Shown here in pieces: positions 25,601 to 33,842 of a stretch of DNA of 46,306 nt (positions are counted from its first letter, which is position 1; the number at the start of each line of letters is the position of its first letter). The stretch spans positions 1 to 46,306 of the forward strand of contig CALKDK010000013.1 of the NCBI GenBank assembly GCA_938084055.1, given 5' to 3'. The notes beneath the pieces are model-generated. The model did no database searches. It saw only the letters and a program-made list of their open reading frames with translations, and had not been told where the DNA came from. Source of the stretch: an uncultured Luminiphilus sp. (GTDB taxonomy: Bacteria; Pseudomonadota; Gammaproteobacteria; Pseudomonadales; Halieaceae). The translations under genes were made by a program, and so were the position numbers.

Positions 25601-26704
25601 ATGCCAATCTTCAGGAGATCACCCCTTATCCTGTACGGGTCCAGTATTTCCTACTTTACCGGTAAGCTCGAAAATTACTTTCGCCTGCGGGGCATACCCT
25701 ACCAATTCCAGTCCATGCAGTTCCCCGCTATGAAACACACGCTGGAAGACGCGGTTGGGCTGATGCAGATGCCCGCCGTGCAACTGGCCGATGGTCGGTG
25801 GATGACGGATACCACCAAAATCATTGACTGGTTTGAGGCGCAGCTCGGTGGGAATCCGCTGGTTCCCGATGACCCCGCACTGGCCTTTGTCTGTCATTTG
25901 CTGGAGGACTGGGCCGACGAATGGTGGTGGCGTCCTGCAATGCACTACCGTTGGCACTATCCTGAGGGCGCTCGCTTCGCGTCGAGACATCTGGCCTCAG
26001 AGCTGACCGGCGCTATCAGGCTGCCATTGTGGTTGAAGTGTCGGTACTTCATGCACCGGCAGCGGCGCGGCTACACCACGGGTGACGGCCTGAACCCGGA
26101 GAATATTCCAGCAGTCGAAGCCCAGGTGCACCGACTGTTCGAACAGTTGCAGAATACTTTCAGTTCGCGGCCTTTTTTGATGGGCGCCAAGCCGTCTCTT
26201 GCCGACATCGGTTTTTCCGGACCTTTCTTTCGCCATTTTGCCCTGGACCCTGTGCCCCTGACTATTCTGCGCGAAAAAGCTCCTGCGGTGCTGGCGTGGG
26301 TTAAACGCCTTTGGGAAGCGCGCCTCGACAGGACTGAGGGTGGATGGTGCACCCACCTGCCGGCAGATCTCGAACCCATGCTGGAAGATATGGGAAGGAA
26401 TTACCTACCCTACCTGTGTGCCAATGCCGAGGCGGTCCGCTCAGGTCGACGGCGCTTTGACGTCGAGGTTGATGGTGTTTTTTATCGGCGTGCTCGCTAT
26501 TCTCATTATCGCGTCTGGTGTTTGAGCGAATTGCGCTCAAGATTTGCGCGGCTCGGCGAAGCCGATCAGCAGGCTGTGATATCCCTGCTGGAGGCCAGGG
26601 GATGCTGGCAACCCCTATGGCGAACCCGGGATCTCCCGCTTTTGCCCAGCCAGGAAGCAGAGCTGCCCTTCCGGGGCGGCACCAAGATGATAGGCGTCAA
26701 CTAA
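25601..26704 (+). CDS. Three-domain GST-like protein with C-terminal extension
   Basis: The frame opens inside the previous gene, but ATG 25601, ten bases after its stop, gives a normal 367-residue start (MPIFRRSPLILYGSSISYFTG). The N-domain ends with DTTKIIDWFE; the helical domain has the block LLEDWADEWWWRPAMHYRW (MHYRW at 114-118) and FLMGAKPSLADIGFSG. An extension of about 110 residues follows (RRRFDVEVDGVFYRRARYSHYRVWC..., then SELRSRFARLGEADQQAV). The layout is that of the proteins at 4347 and 23574. Having two of these in one operon suggests either two successive steps or a heterodimer. The exact start is somewhat uncertain because the ribosome site is weak. Confidence 0.85.
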   Translation: MPIFRRSPLILYGSSISYFTGKLENYFRLRGIPYQFQSMQFPAMKHTLEDAVGLMQMPAVQLADGRWMTDTTKIIDWFEAQLGGNPLVPDDPALAFVCHLLEDWADEWWWRPAMHYRWHYPEGARFASRHLASELTGAIRLPLWLKCRYFMHRQRRGYTTGDGLNPENIPAVEAQVHRLFEQLQNTFSSRPFLMGAKPSLADIGFSGPFFRHFALDPVPLTILREKAPAVLAWVKRLWEARLDRTEGGWCTHLPADLEPMLEDMGRNYLPYLCANAEAVRSGRRRFDVEVDGVFYRRARYSHYRVWCLSELRSRFARLGEADQQAVISLLEARGCWQPLWRTRDLPLLPSQEAELPFRGGTKMIGVN

Positions 26705-26742
26705 GGTTCGATGAACGGTACAAGACAGGAAGGGATGAGCAC

Positions 26743-27957
26743 ATGGGATTCGCAGTAAGTGACAGTGTTATCGCGCTCAATGAACAACTAAAGACTTTTA
26801 TGGACGCGCATATTTATCCCAGGGAGCAGGACTGGCATGACTGGTGTCTCGATCCGGAGAATCTTTGGCAGGTGCCGCCCTGGTATGACCAATTGCGCGA
26901 TCAGGCGCGGGAAGAAGGGTTATGGAACCTGTTTCTGCCCCACGAATATGAACCCTGGAGTCCGGGTCTGAGCAATGTCGAGATAGCCCCCCTTTTCGAA
27001 ACCATGTCCAAGGTAATGTGGGCGCAGGGTGTCTTCAATTGCAACGCGCCTGATCGTGGGAACATGGAAGTTCTGGCTAAATACGGTACCGAAGCGCAGC
27101 AGAAGGAGTGGTTGGAACCTTTGTTGGCGGGGCAGATCCGCAGCGCCTACGCCATGACCGAGCCACAGGTTGCGTCCTCAGACGCGACCAACATGGAACT
27201 GGAAATCCGCAGGGACGGCAATGACTACGTTTTGAATGGGCGCAAGTGGTGGACGACCGGCGCTGTCGGTCCTCGCTGCAAGATCATGCTGGTGATGGGG
27301 AAGTCCAATCCTGAAAACGAGCGTCACCGACAGCATTCCACAATACTGGTGCCCCGTGATACGCCCGGAGTAACGTTGGTGCGAACGCTTCGGGCCTTTG
27401 ACAGCCTGCACTCTCCGGGAGGGGAAGCGGAATTACTGTTCGAAAATGTGCGGGTTCCGGTCAGCAATATGATCAAGGGGGAGGGCTGTGGCTTTGAAAT
27501 AGCCCAGGGACGACTGGGCCCCGGGCGTTTTCAATATGCCATGGGCTTTGTGGGTATGGCCCAACGCTGCCTGGAACTGATGTGCAGCCGTGCCCAGGAA
27601 CGGGTGGCATTCGGCGAGGCCCTGATTAAAAAAACCTCAGTTCAGCATGAAATAGCCCGCAGTCGATGTGATATCGAACAGTGTCGACTGTTAACCCTGC
27701 AAGCCGCTGAGGTCATGGATCGGGAAGGTCTTGATGGCGCACGGCCCTACATTTCAATGATAAAAATCGTCGCGCCGAAGATGGCACAGGAAGTCGCCGA
27801 TCGGGCCATGCAGATTTTTGGTGGTATGGGGGTGTGTCAAGACACCCTCATCCCGCAAGTTTTTACCGTGGGTCGGTTCTGTCGCATCGCCGACGGTCCT
27901 GACGAAGTGCATATGTCCCAGTTGGGGAAGATGACGGCCCGCGAGCTCAACAAGTAA
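26743..27957 (+). CDS. Acyl-CoA dehydrogenase (ACAD11/long-chain-like)
   Basis: The frame opens upstream at 26518, but ATG 26743, preceded by AGGAAGGGATG, gives 404 residues with a normal ACAD N-terminal helical domain. Recognisable blocks are AMTEPQVASSDATNMEL (FAD contact), LNGRKWWTTGA, FENVRVPVSNMIKGEGCGFEIAQGRLGPGR, and IFGGMGVCQDTLIPQVFTVGRFCRIADGPDEVHMSQLGK. These match the ACAD10/11-like long-chain group. It would introduce a double bond into an acyl-CoA, passing electrons to ETF. It sits between the GST and the acyl-CoA synthetase genes, as expected for one catabolic route. A second ACAD lies at 32581. Confidence 0.93.
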   Translation: MGFAVSDSVIALNEQLKTFMDAHIYPREQDWHDWCLDPENLWQVPPWYDQLRDQAREEGLWNLFLPHEYEPWSPGLSNVEIAPLFETMSKVMWAQGVFNCNAPDRGNMEVLAKYGTEAQQKEWLEPLLAGQIRSAYAMTEPQVASSDATNMELEIRRDGNDYVLNGRKWWTTGAVGPRCKIMLVMGKSNPENERHRQHSTILVPRDTPGVTLVRTLRAFDSLHSPGGEAELLFENVRVPVSNMIKGEGCGFEIAQGRLGPGRFQYAMGFVGMAQRCLELMCSRAQERVAFGEALIKKTSVQHEIARSRCDIEQCRLLTLQAAEVMDREGLDGARPYISMIKIVAPKMAQEVADRAMQIFGGMGVCQDTLIPQVFTVGRFCRIADGPDEVHMSQLGKMTARELNK

Positions 27958-27972
27958 CCAGGGAGCATGATA

Positions 27973-28344
27973 ATGATTCGAACAGTTTTACTGCTGATGA
28001 CACTGATGACCTCTGCGCCCCTCCTTGCGGAAAATCTTGATGGATTTTGGCAACACGAGAAGCAGCCGTTGTGGATAGAAGTTTCCACGGCTGGTGGCGG
28101 GGCTAAGGTGGTGCGCAACGACAATAAGCCCGATGCAGTTGGATTTGAAATGCTCCGTAACCTGGAGAGGCAAGGAGGCGAGGGTGACGGTTGGACTGGG
28201 GAAGTCTACGCAGCACAGCTCGGGGAATTTAAATCTGCCAAAATTTCTTTGCTGGGGGCAGATCTGATGCAGTTCAAAGTCAAGGTGGGTTTTATGAGTC
28301 GTACCGTTGAGTGGCAGCGTGTAAAGTCAGTACCGGAGTCTTAG
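27973..28344 (+). CDS. Small exported DUF2147-like protein
   Basis: The frame starts at ATG 27967, but the GGGA site is too close; ATG 27973 gives MIRTVLLLMTLMTSAPLLA, a clean signal peptide (123 residues). The mature protein starts ENLDGFWQHEKQPLWIEV and resembles DUF2147: a small beta-rich protein starting with GxW, often placed beside fatty-acid degradation genes. It may bind a hydrophobic ligand in the periplasm, which is inference. It lies 15 bp after the acyl-CoA dehydrogenase in the operon. Confidence 0.7.
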   Translation: MIRTVLLLMTLMTSAPLLAENLDGFWQHEKQPLWIEVSTAGGGAKVVRNDNKPDAVGFEMLRNLERQGGEGDGWTGEVYAAQLGEFKSAKISLLGADLMQFKVKVGFMSRTVEWQRVKSVPES

Positions 28345-28382
28345 CTGCCAAAAAACATAACGGAAAAGGATTTGGAATTGAA

Positions 28383-30203
28383 ATGGCGGGTTTGTTTCAG
28401 AACATAAAGGAAGTTGTCCGAGTGTTTGGCGAGGCGCGGCACATTTTGCCCGCGCTCAAATTCAAGATGCCAAAACACGAGGAGCCTGTATCGTTGGTCA
28501 GCGTGTTTGAGGACACTGTGGCCGCTTACCCTGATAGAACAATGCTGATTTTTGAGGGTCGTGAATGGACTTACAGTGAATTTAACGCTGCAGTCAATCG
28601 TTTCGCCCGCGTGTTGCAAGGGCAGGGTGTCACGCGAGGTGATAGCGTTGCATTGTTCATGGAGAATCGTGCCGAGTTCATTCTCAGCCTGTTTGCTGTC
28701 ATGAAAATTGGCGCAGGCTGCGCGCTCATCAATAATAGCTTGACGGGAGCGGGCCTGGTTCACTGTGTTGAGGCGACGGGAGCCAGCCATTTTATACTCG
28801 GAGAAGAGCGTACCGCGGTGGTAGAGGCCTGCCGAGAGGCGTTGGGATTAAGCCAGCAGGGGGCATATCTCTGGTTTGCTGATGCGGGTGAGGGCGACTG
28901 TCCTGAGTGGTGTGTCGATGCAAATGCCACTATGGCTGGGTGTGATTCCGACAACATGCCGAGCACCCGCGAGATCACTGCGGGTGAGGTGGCGTTCTAT
29001 ATTTTCACATCGGGTACCACTGGACTGCCCAAGGCGGCCATTATGCTGCACAGGAAAGCACTTGCCGCAAGTACCGTACTTGGGCGTTTGGGCTTTCGGG
29101 TCAAACCCACGGATCGCCTCTACCTCTGTTTGCCCATTTACCACCTCACGGGCCTGGGCCCCGGACTGCTAGCCTTTGTCCTGTCGGGTGCTTCGGTCTA
29201 TGTTCGGCGTCAGTTTTCGGCCTCAAAGTTTTGGTCCGAAGTACAGCAGTTCAGAACCAACAGTTTCATATATGTCGGTGAGCTTTGCCGGTACCTGAAT
29301 CAGCAACCCGAGCGTCCTGAGGAAAGAGACAACCCTCTGGAAAAAATGCTGGGTAATGGCCTGCGTCCCGATGTATGGGACGCCTTCAGGCAGCGTTTCG
29401 GCGTGGCGAGGATCTGTGAGATTTACGGCAGCAGTGAGGGCAACGTTTCTTTTGCCAACCTCTTCAACAAGGATAAAACCATAGGAGCGACCTTCGCCAA
29501 GGTAGCGCTGGTCAAATACGATCAGGAAAATGACGAGATCCTTCGTGATGCGAAGGGGTGTTGTATGGAGGTCAGCAAGGGGGAGCCGGGTTTGCTGTTG
29601 GGAGAGATCACCTCTGACTATGCATTTGATGGTTACACGAATAAAGAGGCGACGTACAAAAAGGTTGTCGGTGACGTCTTGAAGGGGGGAGATCGGTGGT
29701 TCAATACGGGTGATCTGGTGCGGGAAATTGACGTTGGGTTTGCATTGGGACTGAGGCACTTCCAATTTGTTGATCGTACGGGCGATACGTTTCGCTGGCG
29801 TGCAGAGAACGTTTCAACCAATGAGGTGGCGGAAGTCCTCAATCAGCACCCCCAGGTAGCGGTAGCCAATGTCTACGGTGTCGAGGTGCCTGGTGTTGAA
29901 GGCCGCGCCGGTATGGCCGCACTCGCGGTGGAGTCGCCAGATATGTTTGACCTTGAGGCATTTACAGCATTGGTCGACAGGGAGCTTCCCGTCTATGCGC
30001 GACCAGTGTTCATAAGGTTGCAGGAGTCTCTTCAAACAACCGGCACGTTCAAGCTGGTCAAGACCGAATTGCGGGAAGAAGCTTTTCATCTGGAGCGTAC
30101 CGGGGGTGACTTCGTGTACGTGAGACCGCCCTCCGGAGGGGGTTATCAACGCCTTGAGCAAAATTTCTACCTGAGTTTATGCCAGGGTACAGCGGGTTAT
30201 TAA
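28383..30203 (+). CDS. FATP-type long-chain acyl-CoA synthetase
   Basis: The frame opens upstream, but ATG 28383 gives a normal 606-residue protein. It belongs to the AMP-forming synthetases of the FATP/SLC27 type. The ATP loop is FYIFTSGTTGLPKAAI (about 206-220); later blocks are YLCLPIYHLTGLGPGLL, ICEIYGSSEGN, WFNTGDLVREIDVGF, and FVDRTGDTFRWRAENVSTNEVAEVL, the last strongly typical of FATPs. It should activate a long-chain or bulky carboxylic acid to its CoA ester at the membrane, the entry step of the pathway encoded here. The catalytic C-terminal Lys is plausible in TFKLVKTELRE. Neighbours are 38 and 31 bp away. Confidence 0.92.
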   Translation: MAGLFQNIKEVVRVFGEARHILPALKFKMPKHEEPVSLVSVFEDTVAAYPDRTMLIFEGREWTYSEFNAAVNRFARVLQGQGVTRGDSVALFMENRAEFILSLFAVMKIGAGCALINNSLTGAGLVHCVEATGASHFILGEERTAVVEACREALGLSQQGAYLWFADAGEGDCPEWCVDANATMAGCDSDNMPSTREITAGEVAFYIFTSGTTGLPKAAIMLHRKALAASTVLGRLGFRVKPTDRLYLCLPIYHLTGLGPGLLAFVLSGASVYVRRQFSASKFWSEVQQFRTNSFIYVGELCRYLNQQPERPEERDNPLEKMLGNGLRPDVWDAFRQRFGVARICEIYGSSEGNVSFANLFNKDKTIGATFAKVALVKYDQENDEILRDAKGCCMEVSKGEPGLLLGEITSDYAFDGYTNKEATYKKVVGDVLKGGDRWFNTGDLVREIDVGFALGLRHFQFVDRTGDTFRWRAENVSTNEVAEVLNQHPQVAVANVYGVEVPGVEGRAGMAALAVESPDMFDLEAFTALVDRELPVYARPVFIRLQESLQTTGTFKLVKTELREEAFHLERTGGDFVYVRPPSGGGYQRLEQNFYLSLCQGTAGY

Positions 30204-30234
30204 CGCCCTTGGATGGGTTAGCGGGGAGTACAGG

Positions 30235-30528
30235 ATGACGATTGGTGTAATTGCAACGATAACCGTACAGCCGGGCAAAAATCAGGAGTTTGAAACGGCA
30301 TTTCTTGCGCTGGCCCAGCAGGTCCGTGAGTTGGAGCCCGGTAATTTATTTTATGCCCTGCATCGAAGCACCACGGACCCACAGGTTTATAAAGTCATGG
30401 AGCAGTATGTGGATGGGGCAGCGCTGAAGGCCCACGGTGAAACCGCACACTTTGCCGCCGCCCTGCAGCAGGTTGGAACATTGCTCGCGGGCCCTCCAGA
30501 GGTAGAGCAGCTTGATGTCGTGGGTTAG
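30235..30528 (+). CDS. ABM-domain (antibiotic biosynthesis monooxygenase-fold) protein
   Basis: This 97-residue protein begins IGVIATITVQPGKNQEFETAFLALAQQVRELEPGNLFYALHRS, and continues DPQVYKVMEQYVDGAALKAHGETAHF, a standard ABM dimeric alpha/beta-barrel sequence. Members range from cofactor-free monooxygenases to heme-degrading enzymes; short versions of this type often have no shown activity. With the DUF1330-like proteins at 11303 and 22743 it makes three ferredoxin-like barrel proteins behind the two related operators. Operon gene, 31 bp after the synthetase. Confidence 0.88.
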   Translation: MTIGVIATITVQPGKNQEFETAFLALAQQVRELEPGNLFYALHRSTTDPQVYKVMEQYVDGAALKAHGETAHFAAALQQVGTLLAGPPEVEQLDVVG

Positions 30529-30545
30529 TCGAAATCAAAGAGCAT

Positions 30546-30576
30546 GGTGACCGCCGATATGAACACAGTGGTCACC
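30546..30576. repeat. Inverted repeat before the TetR gene
   Basis: GGTGACC (30546-30552) and GGTCACC (30570-30576) are perfect 7-bp arms 17 bp apart, ending 14 bp before the TetR start. It could be an mRNA hairpin over the ribosome site region or a secondary operator. It does not share the TGACAT core of the two main palindromes. Confidence 0.4.
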
Positions 30577-30590
30577 CCGGGAGCTGATTA

Positions 30591-31172
30591 ATGGTGTCCA
30601 CTGAAGATAGCGCCACGGACGGCAGGCGCCAGAGGAGCGAGCGGAGTCGATTGGCGATTATCGAGGCTACTCTGGCGCTCATGTATGAAGGCGTGCTCAT
30701 TCCAACTGCACAGCAGATCGCGGACAGAGCTGGTGTGGGCATTCGTTCCTTCTTTCGCCACTTTGGTGATATGGACTCGCTTTTTACTGAGGTTGATGAA
30801 CACGAGAGGGCCACCTATGAATCGCTTTTCGCTGCAGTAGATCTGTCGGGAGCGCTCGATGAGCGCATTCCCCGAATGATTGAGGTCTTCTCGGAGGGCT
30901 TTGAGTCAGTGACAAATATGGTGCTTTCGACCCTGGCGATGCGCTGGCGATCCGAAGTACTTCGTAAAAATTACGCCCGGAACCAGCGACAACTGGCCAA
31001 AAAGATAGAGCAATGGTTGCCCGAGGTTAAACAGTTGGGACGAGAGGATCGTCATGCTATTGAAGCCATTATGTCCTTTGACTTTTGGTATCGCCTCCGG
31101 GAGCACCAGGGGCTTGGCAAGAAGGCATGTCGGAAGCTGCTCCACCGTCAGGTAGCAAAGTTTTTCTCGTAA
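30591..31172 (+). CDS. TetR-family transcriptional regulator
   Basis: This 193-residue protein has an N-terminal TetR DNA-binding domain: RSRLAIIEATLALMYEGVLIPTAQQIADRAGVGIRSFFRHFGDMDSLFTEV, with the helix-turn-helix at about residues 38-60. The C-terminal part should bind a small ligand; it is helical with many charged residues (RKNYARNQRQLAKKIEQW). TetR regulators in such operons usually repress until a CoA ester or the substrate appears. It is encoded inside the operon at 23574-32567, so autoregulation through the 23496 operator is likely, and control of 8343 is plausible. ATG 30591 follows GGGAGCTG. Confidence 0.92.
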   Translation: MVSTEDSATDGRRQRSERSRLAIIEATLALMYEGVLIPTAQQIADRAGVGIRSFFRHFGDMDSLFTEVDEHERATYESLFAAVDLSGALDERIPRMIEVFSEGFESVTNMVLSTLAMRWRSEVLRKNYARNQRQLAKKIEQWLPEVKQLGREDRHAIEAIMSFDFWYRLREHQGLGKKACRKLLHRQVAKFFS

Positions 31173-31196
31173 GATTAGGAATGTCAGAGTTCTGCA

Positions 31197-32567
31197 ATGA
31201 CTACACAATTTGAGGATCAGGGGGGTGCTGCCGCATCGGACCCCAGTCGTGTGGTGCGGTGGCTCACATCCAGACTCATGACGCGCTTTTCACGGCCCGA
31301 GCGCAGTATAAAACAACGCGCGTCGGCTGAGCGTCAGCGACGTAAGGCGGGTTTGCCGCATCGCGTGGAATACTTTCACCAGGTTGACGATGGTTACAGT
31401 CATCTTGCGGGGCAAGTCCTGGAAAGATTCCGGGAGCGATATGATGTGGAGTTGGTATGTCATCTGGTTAACGCTCCCAGTGGCCGTAACGCCGCCGAGC
31501 CCGAAATGCTGTCGCGTTTGTCTCGCTACGACGCCCGTCAGATCGCGCCCGGCTATGGACTGGACTTTCCTGAGCACACGGGGCCGCCCATTGAAGAACT
31601 GCTCTGCAAGGCACGGGGTATTCTGGCAGCGCACCCTCCAGCAGATCGCGTGGCACTGGTTGAGCCCACGAGTCGTGCTTTGTGGCGAGGCGATCACGAG
31701 GCAATGGATGCGCTGGTGGCTGATCATGGGCTCGCAACTGATGCAGCTACAGCGAGCGCTTTCGCCGCTGGTGATACCCGCAGGGCGTCGTTACACCACT
31801 ATTCCGGGGCCATGTTTTACTACGGTGGCGAATGGTATTGGGGTGTCGACCGACTTTACCATCTTGAGCAGCGACTAGCCGAACTGGCCTTGGACAGGCA
31901 GGCGGGTCAGGCGTTGTTGGCACCCAGGCAGGAGCCTGATTGGGGTGCTGTAAAAGACGACGGCTCCCTCACATTGGAGTTCTTTGCTTCACTGCGGAGT
32001 CCCTACACCGCTGTCATTTTTGATCGGGCGGTCGCTTTGGCCAGGGACTCCGGTGTTACGCTCAAGCTTCGGCCGGTACTACCTATGGTCATGCGTGGGG
32101 TACCGGCAACCCGTACAAAAGGGATGTATATCTTCATGGATGCCGCCCGGGAGGCGAGGGCGTCTGGCGTCCGCTACGGAAATTTTTATGACCCAATCGG
32201 AGATCCGGCGCGACGCTGCTACTCGCTGTATCCCTGGGCCGCCGCGCGGGGTAGAGGCACAGAGTTGCTGTCCAGTTTTCTCACCCATGCTTTTGCCCTC
32301 GGCGTAAATACCCTGACGGAGCCGGGTCTGAAAAAAGTGGTGGAGGCGGCAGGTCTCGAATGGTCCGAGGCCAAGACCTATTTAGGCAGTAAGGGTTGGG
32401 AGGGTATGCTGGAAGAAAACCGTGTCGCTATGTATGAGTCAGGTCTCTGGGGTGTTCCCAGCTTTAGGTTGCTGGACGGGGGCGGTGCACCGGTAGTGGC
32501 TCTGTGGGGCCAGGATCGACTTTGGGTGATCGCTCGGGAAATAAAACGGCTGCTGGCAGCTGAATAG
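31197..32567 (+). CDS. Tandem DsbA/HCCA-isomerase-like (kappa GST-fold) protein
   Basis: This 456-residue protein carries two copies of a thioredoxin-like fold. The first copy (about 55-240) begins HRVEYFHQVDDGYSHLAGQVLERF. The second (about 255-456) begins LTLEFFASLRSPYTAVIFDRAV, followed by LKLRPVLPMVMRGVP, YGNFYDPIGDPARRC, FLTHAFALGVNTLTEPGLKKVVEAAGL and GLWGVPSFRL. The second has the SPY motif with the Ser typical of 2-hydroxychromene-2-carboxylate isomerases and kappa GSTs; the first is more divergent. Glutathione-dependent cis/trans isomerisation or ring opening is the natural guess. About 50 basic N-terminal residues (RFSRPERSIKQRASAERQRRK) precede the first domain. Last gene of the plus operon, 24 bp after tetR. 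Confidence 0.8.
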   Translation: MTTQFEDQGGAAASDPSRVVRWLTSRLMTRFSRPERSIKQRASAERQRRKAGLPHRVEYFHQVDDGYSHLAGQVLERFRERYDVELVCHLVNAPSGRNAAEPEMLSRLSRYDARQIAPGYGLDFPEHTGPPIEELLCKARGILAAHPPADRVALVEPTSRALWRGDHEAMDALVADHGLATDAATASAFAAGDTRRASLHHYSGAMFYYGGEWYWGVDRLYHLEQRLAELALDRQAGQALLAPRQEPDWGAVKDDGSLTLEFFASLRSPYTAVIFDRAVALARDSGVTLKLRPVLPMVMRGVPATRTKGMYIFMDAAREARASGVRYGNFYDPIGDPARRCYSLYPWAAARGRGTELLSSFLTHAFALGVNTLTEPGLKKVVEAAGLEWSEAKTYLGSKGWEGMLEENRVAMYESGLWGVPSFRLLDGGGAPVVALWGQDRLWVIAREIKRLLAAE

Positions 32568-32580
32568 GTGCCAAGCCGCC

Positions 32581-33795
32581 CTACCAGGGCGCATTCCCCA
32601 CCGGATCCTGCACTAGTTTGCGCGCCACGGACATTCTATGAACCTCATCGGGCCCGTCATAAATTCGTGCGTAACGGGCTTCACGGTACATGAACTCCAG
32701 AGGGGTATCTTCGGTAACCCCGAGGGCACCGTGAACCTGGATAGCCCGGTCAATCACGTTATGTAACATGCGCGCTCCCCAGAATTTTATGAGCCCAATT
32801 TGAATGCGGGCCTCATCACCGGCGTCCATTACACGGGCAGCATCGAGTGTCATCAGCCGAGCGGCCTGGATCTCAGCCGCCGATTCGGCAATGTAACGCT
32901 GAATCTCCCCCTTCTCTGACAACAGGGAGCCATGGGCATAACGCTGGCCCGCGTAGTTGCACATCAGCTCGAAGGCTCGCTGAGCCTGCCCGAGCCAGCG
33001 CATGCAATGAAATATGCGTCCCGGCCCGAGCCGTTTCTGGGCTATTGCAAAACCCCTGCCGCGCTCTCCCAACAGGTTTGCGGCGGGGACGCGCACATTA
33101 TCGAGCCGGATCTCACAATGGCCGCCTACGGTATCGCCCATGGTGCGAACGACGCGTTCAATGCGGTATCCCGGGGTATTGGTGGGGACGATGATGGCTG
33201 AAAACTTGCGATGCCGCTGCGCTTCAGGCTCGGTGTCGCAAAACACGGTAGTGAAGGCGGCTGCATTGGCGCCCGAGGTAAACCACTTTTGGCCATTAAT
33301 CACCCATTCATCGCCGTCCAACACGGCCTTGGTCTGCATGAGTGTTGGATCCGAGCCGGCAACGTCCGGCTCGGTGAGTCCAACCGAGGGATAAATCTCT
33401 CCGGCTACGAGGGGCTCCAGCCAGGCACGCTTGTGTGCCTCGCTGCCAAATTGATGCAGCATGATGGAGTCCTGCATGGACAATGATCCCACCGCCATCT
33501 GGCCAAAATAAGACCGACCAATGATTTCATTGAGCTGGGCAAACATTAGGAAGGGCAGGCCGCCACCGCCCAGTTCAGACGGATGCCCCAAAGCCCACAG
33601 CCCCTCTTTCTTGGCCCGTGCCTTGAGCCCCACCAGAGCTTGATGGCCGCCCTCGCCCAGCAGCACCGATTCCAGGGGGATCACCGTGTCATCGATAAAG
33701 GCCTTCATGCGGGCTTTGAGTTCCGCCAGTTGCAGGTTCTCGTCGCCACTGGTCTGGGGAGCATTTTTTCCCATAGTTCGTCTCTCGTCAGTCAT
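32581..33795 (-). CDS. Acyl-CoA dehydrogenase
   Basis: This 404-residue protein starts at ATG 33795 (or ATG 33774, MGKNAP). The FAD and substrate blocks are SVGLTEPDVAGSDPTLMQT, VINGQKWFTSGA, IRLDNVRVPAANLLGERGRGFAIAQKRLGPGR, and IQVHGALGVTEDTPLEFMYREARYARIYDGPDEVHRMSVARKL. It is of the same broad group as the protein at 26743 but clearly distinct. It ends only 13 bp from the convergent end of the plus operon, without a clear terminator between them, so antisense read-through is possible. It may form a transcript with the permease upstream (47-bp gap). Confidence 0.93.
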   Translation of the reverse strand: MTDERRTMGKNAPQTSGDENLQLAELKARMKAFIDDTVIPLESVLLGEGGHQALVGLKARAKKEGLWALGHPSELGGGGLPFLMFAQLNEIIGRSYFGQMAVGSLSMQDSIMLHQFGSEAHKRAWLEPLVAGEIYPSVGLTEPDVAGSDPTLMQTKAVLDGDEWVINGQKWFTSGANAAAFTTVFCDTEPEAQRHRKFSAIIVPTNTPGYRIERVVRTMGDTVGGHCEIRLDNVRVPAANLLGERGRGFAIAQKRLGPGRIFHCMRWLGQAQRAFELMCNYAGQRYAHGSLLSEKGEIQRYIAESAAEIQAARLMTLDAARVMDAGDEARIQIGLIKFWGARMLHNVIDRAIQVHGALGVTEDTPLEFMYREARYARIYDGPDEVHRMSVARKLVQDPVGNAPW

Positions 33796-33842
33796 CGCGT
33801 TGGCAGTTTATCCGAGTCGCCGGGGACGGGTTACCCCAGGCA

